NCBI GenBank assembly: GCA_029936875.1 | Contig: JAPYRS010000006.1 | Location: forward strand, 1 to 42,230 | Reading direction: 5' to 3' | DNA: 42,230 nt | Origin: Alphaproteobacteria bacterium | GTDB lineage: Bacteria > Pseudomonadota > Alphaproteobacteria > SHVP01 | Part shown: positions 30,816-40,416 of the stretch, one piece after another | Position numbering within the stretch: the stretch's first letter is position 1 | Layout of the letters: each line of letters opens with the position of its first letter | Program-made: the position numbers and the translations under genes | The notes under the pieces: model-generated | Seen by the model: the letters and a program-made list of their open reading frames with translations, nothing else | The model's database searches: none | Told to the model about the DNA's origin: nothing

Positions 30816-30837
30816 TAGGTGACTATTTAGTCACCTA
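30816..30837. promoter_or_regulatory. 22-bp perfect palindrome, candidate ArsR operator
   Basis: TAGGTGACTA-TT-TAGTCACCTA, 25 bp upstream of MESVFKALG start. Confidence 0.85.
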
Positions 30838-30951
30838 TCAAAAATATAAGGAAATATTGGTGAAACCGCGGCTTTTGCGGCAGGACGGGGCGACAAATGT
30901 GGCCTTTGCTTATGCCAAAATACGCTTCGCCTGTGGCAAAGTGGCGCCGAT

Positions 30952-31863
30952 ATGAACGACACCGCAAACGGCCCAATTCAGATTTTTGACCGCGCGAGCG
31001 TCCGCCGCCACCGCGCGCGGGCGGACCTCAGCGGCGAACACGGCTTCCTGTTTCGGGAGCTGGCCGAAAGGCTGGCCGAACGCCTCGGCGAATTTGACCG
31101 CAACTTTGCCAACGCGGCCCTGTTCGGTGACCGGGCAGGACTTCTGCAAGTGGCGCTCGATTCAACCGGCGTGAAGACCTTACGCGGCGTCCACTCCCTG
31201 TTCACGGTGGCCGATGAAATTTCCGAAAGCGTCGCCGGTTATGATGACGACGCGCTCAATCTCGGTGTGGCGAAACTCGATCTGGTGATGTCGCACCTGA
31301 CCCTTCATTGGATCAACGATTTGCCGGGGGTGTTGTTGCAGATCAATAAGGCGTTGCGGCCGGACGGGCTATTTCTCTCCTCGATGTTCGGCGGTGAAAC
31401 GCTGACGGAGTTGCGTCAGGCGCTCTCCATCGCCGAAGAAGAAATTGAAGGCGGCGTCAGTCCGCGCGTTTCGCCGTTTATCGATATTCGGGATGCCGGT
31501 GCGCTGTTGCAGCGGGCGGGCTTTGCTTTGCCGCTCGCCGATATCGACACCATCGTTGTCACCTACGAAGATATTTTTTCGCTGATGCAGGACCTTCGCG
31601 GCATGGGCGAAACCAACGCCGTCCATCAGCGCCGAAAAACTTTTGTACGACAGGAAACCTTGATGCGGGCCGGCGAAATATACGCCCAAGAATTTTCTGA
31701 TTCGGACGGGCGCTTGCGCGCGACCTTTCAAACCGTTTTTCTCACCGGATGGGCACCAGACGAATCGCAACCCAAACCGCTTCGCCCTGGCAGCGCGAAA
31801 GCGCGCCTTGCCGACGCCCTTGGCACCGAAGAAATTCCGACCGGCGAAAAGCCGGGGCACTAA
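30952..31863 (+). CDS. BioC/NDUFAF5-like SAM-dependent methyltransferase family
   Basis: IQIFDRASVRRHRARA, LDLVMSHLTLHWINDLPGVLLQINKALRPDGLFLSSMFGGETLTELRQAL. Confidence 0.88.
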   Translation: MNDTANGPIQIFDRASVRRHRARADLSGEHGFLFRELAERLAERLGEFDRNFANAALFGDRAGLLQVALDSTGVKTLRGVHSLFTVADEISESVAGYDDDALNLGVAKLDLVMSHLTLHWINDLPGVLLQINKALRPDGLFLSSMFGGETLTELRQALSIAEEEIEGGVSPRVSPFIDIRDAGALLQRAGFALPLADIDTIVVTYEDIFSLMQDLRGMGETNAVHQRRKTFVRQETLMRAGEIYAQEFSDSDGRLRATFQTVFLTGWAPDESQPKPLRPGSAKARLADALGTEEIPTGEKPGH

Positions 31864-31892
31864 GTTTGGTGCGAGGCCCGGAACGAAACGGA

Positions 31893-32834
31893 TCAGACGA
31901 AATCCCGCAACAGCGCGACCAAAGACACGTCAGCAGGCGGCATCGCGAGGTCGCGCATGTCGATCGGTCGCATCCATTTGAGCGCCTGGCGGTCCCGCGG
32001 CGTCATCAACCCCTCCCATACCCGGCAGACGTATAAATACATCAGCAGGTGAAAGTCATCGTAGGCATGGCTCGCAAACGTAAACGGCGCGAGGCAGCTT
32101 TCGGTGACGTCGATGTCGAGCTCTTCTTTTAGCTCGCGGATCAACGCCGTCTCAGGCGTTTCGCCGGGCTCGATTTTGCCGCCGGGAAATTCCCAGAGGC
32201 CCGCCATCGATTTTTCCTCAGGCCGTTGTGCGACCAGAACCCGCCCTTCGACATCGACCAGCGCGACCGCGGAGACAAACACCTGCGGCAATATTTGGCT
32301 CGACAACCATTCGGCGCGGGTGAGGCAAAAGGACAAGGTCGGCAAGTTGGTATTGCGGGCAACCAAATGGGAAAGCACTTCGCCAGTGATCCGGAACCCG
32401 GCCTTTGCCAGTACGCGCTGTGACGGCGGATTATCAATCGCAACTTCCGCCCATAACATTGGGATGCGGAGCGTACTGAACGCATAATCAACAACGGCGA
32501 CAACGGCCTCGCTGATCAATCCCTGACCCCAATAGGGTTTGCCGAGCCAATAGCCGACTTCCGCGCCTTCTAAGCCGGGGACGGAATCGTCAGCTTCATG
32601 AAGCCCAATGCCGCCAATGAAAGCGCCGTCGGATTTCCGTTCCATTGCGAAAATGTGGCCCGGATCTTTTTGCGCGCGGGCAATAAACTCAGCCGCGTCC
32701 TGTTCACTGTAGGGATAGGGGACGCGCGCCAAGTATCGAACTGTGTCGGTGTCGTTGAAAAGCGCAACCATCGCGCCCGCGTCTTCGTCTTTGAAGGCGC
32801 GCATTCGAATCCGGTCGCACTCGGGGCCGGTCAT
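31893..32834 (-). CDS. GNAT acetyltransferase fused to NUDIX (MutT) hydrolase
   Basis: N-terminal GYWLGKPYWGQGLISEAVVAVVDYAF; C-terminal Nudix box GGKIEPGETPETALIRELKEELDI. Confidence 0.92.
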   Translation of the reverse strand: MTGPECDRIRMRAFKDEDAGAMVALFNDTDTVRYLARVPYPYSEQDAAEFIARAQKDPGHIFAMERKSDGAFIGGIGLHEADDSVPGLEGAEVGYWLGKPYWGQGLISEAVVAVVDYAFSTLRIPMLWAEVAIDNPPSQRVLAKAGFRITGEVLSHLVARNTNLPTLSFCLTRAEWLSSQILPQVFVSAVALVDVEGRVLVAQRPEEKSMAGLWEFPGGKIEPGETPETALIRELKEELDIDVTESCLAPFTFASHAYDDFHLLMYLYVCRVWEGLMTPRDRQALKWMRPIDMRDLAMPPADVSLVALLRDFV

Positions 32835-33508
32835 GATATTGGGTTGGGCGCGTCCAACGGTGTCCGGATTTGTTCCAGCGCATCAGGCGCCTGCCAGCGA
32901 TAGGCGGTAACCGCGAGCGGATGGCCAAAACCGGCAACGGTGCCTTCGGCCTCAAAGCCGCATTTCAGCAACGTCCGCACAGACGCCGCGTTGTCACCGA
33001 GGACTTCGGCCGCGACCGAGCGCACGCCGTGCACGCGGACGACATAATCGAGCACCGCAATTGCCGCCTCTGTCGCATAACCGCTGCCCCAATAATCCCG
33101 ACCAATCCAGAAGCCGAGTTCACAGCCGAGCGCACCGGGGCCGATTTCAATACCGCCAGCGAGAAGCCCGGTCGCCCGGTCTTCAATTGCAAAGCGGACG
33201 CCGGTTCGGGGTCCACGTTTCAGGTTGGGGCGGGCGGAAATCCACGTCTCGGCGTGTTCCAGCGTGTAGGGAAAGGCATCCGGTGAAAGCGGCCGTACAA
33301 CTTCCGAATCGCCAAGCAGACGTGCGAGCGCCAGCTTATCGGCCCCGCTGAAGGGGCGAAGGTTGAGGCGTGCCGTCAATATCGACGGTGCCTCATCAGG
33401 GGCAACTGGCGTGCCGCAGGATGCCGGATTGATATCCGGTCCATGGTCAAGCGCTGGCGCGAATTGGGGCGCAGCTGTGCGCACGGCGTTAGGTTCGGTA
33501 ATCGGCAT
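32831..33508 (-). CDS. GNAT N-acetyltransferase (RimJ-like)
   Basis: LTARLNLRPFSGADKLALARLLGD, LGFWIGRDYWGSGYATEAAIAVLDYV; ATG trimmed to MPITEPNAVR. Confidence 0.88.
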   Translation of the reverse strand: MPITEPNAVRTAAPQFAPALDHGPDINPASCGTPVAPDEAPSILTARLNLRPFSGADKLALARLLGDSEVVRPLSPDAFPYTLEHAETWISARPNLKRGPRTGVRFAIEDRATGLLAGGIEIGPGALGCELGFWIGRDYWGSGYATEAAIAVLDYVVRVHGVRSVAAEVLGDNAASVRTLLKCGFEAEGTVAGFGHPLAVTAYRWQAPDALEQIRTPLDAPNPIS

Positions 33509-34754
33509 TGATTCTGATGTATTCGGCAGTGAGGTCGCAGGTCCAGACGGTGAAACGACTCCGTCCGACTCCGACATCAATGGTAATTTCGATCTCATTC
33601 CGCTTCATATGCTCCGCAGCATCGGCTTCGACATAACCCGGCGCAACCACACCTTGTTCCGCAACCACCACCGAACCGAACTTGATCGAAAGTTTGTCAC
33701 GATCCGCACGCTCACCCGCCTTGCCGACGGCCATGACGATGCGGCCCCAATTCGGGTCTTCACCAGCGATCGCCGTTTTCACCAAAGGCGATTCAGCGAC
33801 CGACAATGCGATCCGGCGGGCCGCCTTTTTTGAAGCCGCACCGGTGACCGTGACAGCCACGAACTTCGATGCGCCCTCGCCGTCCCGCACAATCTGATGG
33901 GCAAGGTCTGTCATCACCGTACCAAGCGCCTTCTTAAAACCTCGTAAACGGGAATCAGATGCATTCTCAATGGGGCCATGCTCAATGGGGCCATGTTTCG
34001 CACCCCCGCTTAATTCGGTCGCACCGGTGGCGAACAAAAGCACGGTGTCGGAGGTCGAGGTGTCGCTATCGACGGTGATCGCATTAAACGACGTTTGATT
34101 GGCGCGAACGAGGCAGGCCTGAAGTATTGGCGCCGGAAGGGTTGCGTCCGTGAACAGAAATCCGAGCATCGTCGCCATGTCCGGCGCGATCATGCCGCTG
34201 CCCTTGGCAATTCCATTGAGGACATAGGGCTTCCCGTCCAACTGAAACGTGGTGCCAGCACCTTTTGCATAGGTGTCGGTTGTGCGAATGGCCTCCGCGG
34301 CGGCCTGCCAATTCCCCGGCGAAAGCGTGGCCTTGAGGTCCGGTACGACGTCGATCAGACGGTCGACCGGCATTTCTTCGCCGATCACGCCGGTGGAGGC
34401 GACATAGATTTCGTCGGCCCGGCACCCAATCGCCTGACCAACGGCAGCAGTCGCTGTCGCGACCGCGCGAACGCCGGCATAACCGGTGAAGGCATTGGCA
34501 TTGCCGGAATTCACGATCAGCGCGCGCGCAACGCCATTTGGCAATATTGCCCGGCACCAATCGACCGGGGCGGCAGCAGTCTGCGATTTTGTCAGAACAC
34601 CGGCGACCGTTGTGCCGGCATCCAATTCGACCAGCATCACGTCCGTCCGGCGATAGCGGATGTTGGCCTCGGCCGCCGCCAGGCGCACGCCCGCGACCGG
34701 TCTTAGATCCGGGAAATTCGCGGGCGCAAGCGGCGAGCGGGTGAGTTCCGTCAT
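33489..34754 (-). CDS. argJ: Bifunctional ornithine acetyltransferase/N-acetylglutamate synthase
   Basis: KGSGMIAPDMATMLGFLFTDA self-cleavage site, GEDPNWGRI, EYIRINADYRT C-terminus. Confidence 0.96.
   Translation of the reverse strand: MTELTRSPLAPANFPDLRPVAGVRLAAAEANIRYRRTDVMLVELDAGTTVAGVLTKSQTAAAPVDWCRAILPNGVARALIVNSGNANAFTGYAGVRAVATATAAVGQAIGCRADEIYVASTGVIGEEMPVDRLIDVVPDLKATLSPGNWQAAAEAIRTTDTYAKGAGTTFQLDGKPYVLNGIAKGSGMIAPDMATMLGFLFTDATLPAPILQACLVRANQTSFNAITVDSDTSTSDTVLLFATGATELSGGAKHGPIEHGPIENASDSRLRGFKKALGTVMTDLAHQIVRDGEGASKFVAVTVTGAASKKAARRIALSVAESPLVKTAIAGEDPNWGRIVMAVGKAGERADRDKLSIKFGSVVVAEQGVVAPGYVEADAAEHMKRNEIEITIDVGVGRSRFTVWTCDLTAEYIRINADYRT
33966..33995. repeat. 15-bp perfect tandem duplication inside argJ
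   Basis: CTCAATGGGGCCATG x2, giving HGPIEHGPIE. Confidence 0.9.
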
Positions 34755-34814
34755 TTCAGTTTGATCGCATCAAAATGAGGACTTCAAAATGATTGGCGAT
34801 GTCCTGGAAAATTC

Positions 34815-35672
34815 TTATTGGTCGAGAATATTACCGTCGGCATCATAGAGAATAATTTCGGATTTCCTGCGCTGAAGCTCGAGAACTTCGGTGATGGCGG
34901 CGCGAAACAGTTCCTGGCTGATCTGATCGTAAACTTCGATCAACGGCGGCGGCGCGGTTTCGCGGCGATCTTCCACCATGATCAGATGCCACCCGAATTT
35001 GGTTTTGACCGGTGCGGAGAATCCGCCAATTTCCATAGACCAGGCCACATCGGCAAATTCCTTCACCAGACCGCTGTGTTTGTAATAACCAAGATCGCCG
35101 CCGGCCGGTGCGGACGGCCCGGTTGAGCGTTCCCGGGCAAGAGTCTGGAAATCGCCGCCTTCTTCGAGCAATTCGTAAATCTCTTCGGCCTCTTCCTGGC
35201 TATCGACCAGAATGTGCCGGGCGCGAACTTCGATCTCGCCGCCCTTTTCGGCAAAATTGATCTGGTAATAGGCGACGATGGCCTCATCGGTGATCGCCCC
35301 GTCACCCACCTTCTGGATGATCTCGTCTCGCAGGATTTGGTTGACGGCCGAATCGATGCGTCGTTTTACCGCCGGATCCTGATCGAGGCCGTCGCTACGG
35401 GCAAGCGTCGACAGAAGCGCGGTATTGACCATTTCCCGGATCGCCAGCGGAAACAACTGGGCTTGCGGGATCTGCTGAACCTGCGGCGGCAGGGTGGCGA
35501 TAAAGTCGGCCACGTCCGACGCCAGAATCTCGACGCCGTCCACCCTGGCCAAAACTGCATCCGGCGGCGGGCCGTCTTCCTGGGCCTGAAGCGCTGCACC
35601 ACCAAAAAGAAGCGGCGCGACAAGCGCCGAAACAGCGGCATACCGCGCCGTACGGGAGATCAGGGAATTCAT
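34815..35672 (-). CDS. Parvulin-type peptidylprolyl isomerase (PrsA/SurA-like)
   Basis: VRARHILVDSQEEAEEIYELLEEGGDFQTLARERSTGPSAPAGGDLGYYKHSGLVKEFADVAWSME; signal peptide. Confidence 0.92.
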   Translation of the reverse strand: MNSLISRTARYAAVSALVAPLLFGGAALQAQEDGPPPDAVLARVDGVEILASDVADFIATLPPQVQQIPQAQLFPLAIREMVNTALLSTLARSDGLDQDPAVKRRIDSAVNQILRDEIIQKVGDGAITDEAIVAYYQINFAEKGGEIEVRARHILVDSQEEAEEIYELLEEGGDFQTLARERSTGPSAPAGGDLGYYKHSGLVKEFADVAWSMEIGGFSAPVKTKFGWHLIMVEDRRETAPPPLIEVYDQISQELFRAAITEVLELQRRKSEIILYDADGNILDQ

Positions 35673-35754
35673 GGGACGCCTCTTAGAAGGGGATGCCAGC
35701 GGTTGTAATACGTTGAGAATCAAGGGCCCTAACGCCCGAGCCGCGTCTTATAAC

Positions 35755-35819
35755 ATGACCGGGGGCCCCTTTGACCACGGGAAAGGGCACTATTGCCGCT
35801 CTTCACCGAGCCTTGATGG
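35755..35819 (+). repeat. Direct repeat copy R1
   Basis: 65 bp, about 51/65 identical to 36343-36407, including CCCCTTTGACCACGGGAAAGGGC (23 nt identical) and AGCCTTGATGG. Confidence 0.85.
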
Positions 35820-35868
35820 GTCTCTGAAGGCCGTTTTTTCCCAGCGTTTCGGTTTGAAATCCGCCGCC

Positions 35869-36234
35869 TCATGGCAAACGGCTCCCATAGATATACTTGA
35901 TTGGAATCGAATCAAGATCGACATCTTCAAGGCAACGGACGTTGATTCCCCAATCGTCTGGCGCAGTGCGTGGCCGCCGGAATGTCAGAACGCCACAATT
36001 CTTGCAAAAATAATCCCTGGCGACGTGGGTGTGGAATGAGTAGGAGCTGAGGTCCTCAAGCGGGGTGAGCAATCTAAAGCAGTCAGATTCAACGCGATGA
36101 ATTAGAGCTCCCCGACGTCTGCAAATGGAACAGTCGCAACTGCGCACATGATCGAGGACGGCATCGATCTCGAATTGGACGCGGCCGCAATGGCAAGAGC
36201 CGCGATATGTCTTGCTCAAACAGTGCCCCTTCAT
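35869..36234 (-). CDS. GFA (CENP-V) family zinc protein
   Basis: GSCHCGRVQFEI, SCDCSICRRRGAL, YFCKNCGVLTFRRPR. Confidence 0.88.
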   Translation of the reverse strand: MKGHCLSKTYRGSCHCGRVQFEIDAVLDHVRSCDCSICRRRGALIHRVESDCFRLLTPLEDLSSYSFHTHVARDYFCKNCGVLTFRRPRTAPDDWGINVRCLEDVDLDSIPIKYIYGSRLP

Positions 36235-36342
36235 CGCTATGAATACGCGATCTCCCCTTTGTCTGGCATTTCTACCATATCCATCGTCGCCCTTCGCTTG
36301 TCGATGACGCCTACCGTCCTGGACTTGCCGGGTCTCGCAGGC

Positions 36343-36407
36343 ATGACCGGACCCCCCTTTGACCACGGGAAAGGGCGTCTGGGCTGCCGATCACCCAGCC
36401 TTGATGG
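36343..36407 (+). repeat. Direct repeat copy R2
   Basis: Same-length, same-orientation partner of R1 on the other side of the GFA gene. Confidence 0.85.
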
Positions 36408-36475
36408 ATCGCGAGCGGCTTTGTTTCACCGGGTCTCGTTGACAGAGCGGTATCGGCTGCTTATGTCTCATTTCG

Positions 36476-36527
36476 CCCCCAAGCGCACTGGGGTTTCCCC
36501 CAAAGCGTATGGGGGTTTGTCTTTTTA
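36476..36527 (+). terminator. Candidate attenuator: two tandem hairpins and U-tract in the secA leader
   Basis: CCCCA-AGCGCAC-TGGGG, then CCCCCA-AAGCGTA-TGGGGG-TTTGTCTTTTTATT; alternative TGGGG-TTT-CCCCCA hairpin. Confidence 0.6.
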
Positions 36528-36548
36528 TTCTCAGCCCTTAGGACACCC

Positions 36549-39302
36549 ATGATTGGCGCGATTGCCAGGCGATTACTCGGCTCAGCCAACGAGCGCATCA
36601 TCAAAGGTCTACAAAAGTCTGTCGACGCGACCAACGCCCTTGAAGATCAAACCAAGGCGCTATCCGACGACGAGTTGCGCGCCCAGACCGACAAATTCCG
36701 GTTCCGCGTCACCGGCGGCGAAAGCCTTGAATCGCTGCTGCCGGAGGCCTTTGCCGTCGTTCGGGAAGCCGCCCGCCGGGCGCTGGGTGAGCGCCATTAC
36801 GACGTCCAATTAATCGGCGGCATGGTTCTACATAGCGGCGAGATTGCCGAGATGAAGACCGGAGAGGGTAAAACCCTGGTCGCGACCCTGGCCGTTTATC
36901 TGAACGCACTTGGCGGCAAGGGCGTCCACGTCGTTACCGTCAACGACTATCTGGCGACCCGCGATTCGGAATGGATGGGGCGCGTCTACAAATTTCTTGA
37001 CCTCAGCGTCGGCTGCATTGTTCACGGCCTCGACGACGACCAGCGCCGCAGCGCCTACGGATCGGACGTGACCTACGGCACCAATAACGAATTCGGCTTT
37101 GATTATCTCCGCGACAACATGAAGTTTGAGCGCGAATCGATGGTCCAGCGCGAGTTTAACTTCGCCATCGTCGATGAGGTCGATTCGATCCTGATCGATG
37201 AAGCACGGACACCGTTGATTATTTCCGGCCCGACCGAACAGAGTTCGGAATTGTATGTCTCCCTCGATCTGCAAATTCCAAAACTGACGGCGGCGGAATT
37301 TGAAGTCGATGAAAAGGCGCGTACCGCCGTCCTGACCGACGCCGGTGTCGAGCATATCGAGGCCCTGCTTACCAGCGACGAGTTGCTGAAGGGCGCCAGC
37401 CTTTACGATCTCGAGAATGTCGCCCTGGTGCACCACGTCAATCAGGCCTTGCGCGCACACAAACTATTTTCCCGCGATACCGATTACATCGTGAAAGACG
37501 ACAAGGTCGTCATCATTGATGAATTTACCGGTCGCGCGATGGAAGGCCGGCGTTATTCAGAGGGTCTCCACCAGGCGTTGGAAGCGAAAGAGCGTGTATC
37601 GATCCAGCAGGAAAACCAGACGCTTGCCTCGATTACGTTTCAGAATTTCTTCCGCCTCTATCCCAAACTCGCCGGCATGACCGGCACGGCGTTGACCGAA
37701 GCGGCGGAATTTGGCGACATCTACGATCTCGAAGTGGTTTCCATTCCGACCCATTTGCCGATGATCCGCAGTGATGAGGACGACGAGGTTTACCGGTCGA
37801 CGGTTGAAAAGGACAAATCAATCGTCGCGTTGATCGGTGAATGCCAGACCCGCGGCCAGCCGACACTGGTCGGCACCGTTTCGATTGAAAAATCGGAAGC
37901 CTTTGCCGAACTTCTGGAGAAGGCGAAGATTCCCTACAAGGTTTTGAACGCGCGCTTCCACGATCAGGAGGCGGCCATCATTGCCCAAGCCGGTCGGGTC
38001 GGCTCAGTCACGATTGCTACCAACATGGCCGGTCGCGGCACCGACATTCAGCTTGGCGGCAATCTCGATATGCGGATCGCGGTCGAACTTGGCGATCTGA
38101 AAGAAGGTCCCGCCCGCGACGAGGCAATCAAGAAGATCCAAGCCGAAGTCGCGGAAGAAAAAGCCAAGGTGCTGGAACTCGGCGGCCTTTGCGTCATCGG
38201 TACCGAGCGCCACGAAAGCCGCCGCATCGACAATCAGTTGCGGGGCCGTTCCGGTCGCCAGGGCGACCCCGGAAAATCACATTTCTTTTTGTCCCTCGAA
38301 GACGACCTGATGCGGATTTTCGGCACCGAACGCATGAGCGGTATGCTGCAAAAACTTGGCCTCAAAGAATCCGAAGCGATTATTCATCCGTGGATCAACA
38401 AGGCGCTTGAAAAAGCGCAGCAGAAAGTTGAAGCGCGCAACTACGACATTCGAAAAAATCTGCTGAAATTCGACGATGTCATGAATGACCAACGGAAAGT
38501 CATTTATCAGCAGCGCGTCGAATTGATGGAGACGCTCGACGTGTCGGAAACGGTCGCCGACATGCGCGACGAAAACATCACCAACATGGTCGCCGAACAC
38601 ATTCCCGAAAAGGCGATGGCCGAACAATGGGATGTGAAAGGGTTGCAGCATGAAGTGAAGCGCGTGCTGGGCCTCGACCTGCCGATCATCGAATGGGCCG
38701 ACGAAGAAGGCATCGCCGACGAGGAAATCAAGGATCGGCTGACCGATGCGGTGGCCAAAAAGATGGCCGAGAAGGTCGCCCGCTATTCGCCCGAAGTCTG
38801 GCGGATGGTAGAAAAAAGCCTTCTGTTACAGTTACTTGACCAACACTGGAAAGAGCATTTGCTGGGCCTCGATCATCTCCGGCAGGGCATTGGGCTGCGC
38901 GCCTACGGGCAGAAAGATCCGCTTAATGAGTACAAGCGGGAATCCTTCGATCTGTTTGAAGAAATGCTTTCGACGCTTCGCGGCGCGATCACTTTATCCT
39001 TGTCCCATCTCGAAATTCGCTTTGAAGACCCGACCACGGTTGCCGGTATGGGCGGACCGGGCGTGCCGCCTGATCAGCAGGCGCAACATAACGACCCGGG
39101 CACCGGGGAAAACGAAATGGCCGGCAATAACCGCCCAGGGGGCCAGGCAGGTACGGCAGTCGGCACGGCGACGTTGACGCGGCCGCCAAAGGCAGAATTC
39201 CATCCTGATATTCCGGCGACATGGGGCAAGGTTCGAAGGAACGCACCGTGCCCGTGTGGGTCCGGCAAAAAATACAAACAGTGCCACGGTAAGGTGACTT
39301 AA
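36549..39302 (+). CDS. secA: Preprotein translocase subunit SecA
   Basis: [42 protein letters not shown]-terminal zinc motif [16 protein letters not shown]. Confidence 0.97.
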   Translation: MIGAIARRLLGSANERIIKGLQKSVDATNALEDQTKALSDDELRAQTDKFRFRVTGGESLESLLPEAFAVVREAARRALGERHYDVQLIGGMVLHSGEIAEMKTGEGKTLVATLAVYLNALGGKGVHVVTVNDYLATRDSEWMGRVYKFLDLSVGCIVHGLDDDQRRSAYGSDVTYGTNNEFGFDYLRDNMKFERESMVQREFNFAIVDEVDSILIDEARTPLIISGPTEQSSELYVSLDLQIPKLTAAEFEVDEKARTAVLTDAGVEHIEALLTSDELLKGASLYDLENVALVHHVNQALRAHKLFSRDTDYIVKDDKVVIIDEFTGRAMEGRRYSEGLHQALEAKERVSIQQENQTLASITFQNFFRLYPKLAGMTGTALTEAAEFGDIYDLEVVSIPTHLPMIRSDEDDEVYRSTVEKDKSIVALIGECQTRGQPTLVGTVSIEKSEAFAELLEKAKIPYKVLNARFHDQEAAIIAQAGRVGSVTIATNMAGRGTDIQLGGNLDMRIAVELGDLKEGPARDEAIKKIQAEVAEEKAKVLELGGLCVIGTERHESRRIDNQLRGRSGRQGDPGKSHFFLSLEDDLMRIFGTERMSGMLQKLGLKESEAIIHPWINKALEKAQQKVEARNYDIRKNLLKFDDVMNDQRKVIYQQRVELMETLDVSETVADMRDENITNMVAEHIPEKAMAEQWDVKGLQHEVKRVLGLDLPIIEWADEEGIADEEIKDRLTDAVAKKMAEKVARYSPEVWRMVEKSLLLQLLDQHWKEHLLGLDHLRQGIGLRAYGQKDPLNEYKRESFDLFEEMLSTLRGAITLSLSHLEIRFEDPTTVAGMGGPGVPPDQQAQHNDPGTGENEMAGNNRPGGQAGTAVGTATLTRPPKAEFHPDIPATWGKVRRNAPCPCGSGKKYKQCHGKVT

Positions 39303-39361
39303 AGCCCGACCCGACTGCGAAACGCGGCATCCGATTCCCAAAACAGAGCGAGGCAAATCGC

Positions 39362-40381
39362 ATGATCGCAGGAATACTCTCCGCGGTCGCGATTGCCCTC
39401 TATCTGATCATTGCACTGCCGGTGCCAGCTGCCGCGGCGGACGCCATCACCGTGATCGAAAATGCGGAATGCCGGCAGCCGAAATGGGACTACCGGACAA
39501 GGACGAAATGCGCCGGCATCCTGGTCGATGAGCGCATCCGGACCTTTCGGCATTACATTCCAAAGTCTGATCGGCTAAATTCTGATCGGCCAAAGTCAGA
39601 TGCGGCAATGCCTCTGGTCATTGTCCTGCACGGCGGCGGCGGCATGGCGGCTGGGGTCGAAGCATCGACCCGCTTTCAACTGACCCAATTGGCGCGCGAA
39701 GAAAAATTTGCCGTCGTCTATCCGGACGCCTTTGAAAAACACTGGAACGACGGTCGCGACGCTATCATCTCGATTGCCCATATCGAAAAGATTGACGATG
39801 TGAAATTTATTGAAGCCCTGATCGATGACATGGCGGGGCGGACCAATGTCGACCTGCACCGCGTGTTCGTCACCGGCATTTCAAACGGCGGCATGATGTC
39901 ATTGCGCCTCGCCTGCGAGTTGTCGCACCGTGTGCGCGCCGTCGCCGCTGTTGTTGGAAATCTTGCCGACGTCACTGCCGCGAGCTGCGCACCGGCAAAC
40001 CCGGTGTCGGTACTGGTGGTGAACGGCACGCTTGATCCGCTGGTTCCCTACCAGGGCGGCTTCGTTACCGATTATGCGCGCAGGCGCGGCAAAGTCATTT
40101 CCACCGATGCGACGATGGAGATATTTCGCACTGCCGGTCATTGCGCGGGGACAGCCGAAGTTTTACCGCTGCCCGACCGCGACCGGAACGATGCCTCCAC
40201 CATCACCCAATACACTTGGGGAAATTGCGACGACGGCGCGCGCGTAAGGCTTCTGAAAATTTCAGGCGGTGGCCACACTTGGCCCGGCACCGATCACGTG
40301 CTACGGCGGCTCACCGGCGTGATGAACAACGACATCAAGGGCAGCGAAGTGATCTGGGCGTTTTTTAATGAGGCCGAGTAG
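39362..40381 (+). CDS. PHB depolymerase / LpqC-type secreted esterase
   Basis: Signal peptide, LVIVLHGGGGMAAG, VFVTGISNGGMMSLRLACE, GGGHTWPGT. Confidence 0.88.
   Translation: MIAGILSAVAIALYLIIALPVPAAAADAITVIENAECRQPKWDYRTRTKCAGILVDERIRTFRHYIPKSDRLNSDRPKSDAAMPLVIVLHGGGGMAAGVEASTRFQLTQLAREEKFAVVYPDAFEKHWNDGRDAIISIAHIEKIDDVKFIEALIDDMAGRTNVDLHRVFVTGISNGGMMSLRLACELSHRVRAVAAVVGNLADVTAASCAPANPVSVLVVNGTLDPLVPYQGGFVTDYARRRGKVISTDATMEIFRTAGHCAGTAEVLPLPDRDRNDASTITQYTWGNCDDGARVRLLKISGGGHTWPGTDHVLRRLTGVMNNDIKGSEVIWAFFNEAE
39562..39606. repeat. Three imperfect 15-nt tandem units in the esterase gene
   Basis: AAAGTCTGATCGGCT / AAATTCTGATCGGCC / AAAGTCAGATGCGGC, encoding KSDRL-NSDRP-KSDAA in the reading frame. 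Confidence 0.75.
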
Positions 40382-40416
40382 TTGGTGATGCAGCAGCACG
40401 CCGCGACGTTGGTTGA

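Noticed and set aside
36148-36342. Plus-strand ORF part upstream of ATG 36343 (N-terminal half of the 134-aa ORF)
   Set aside because: It runs antisense over the start of the well-supported GFA gene; only the part from 36343 or 36463 is considered as a possible secA leader ORF.
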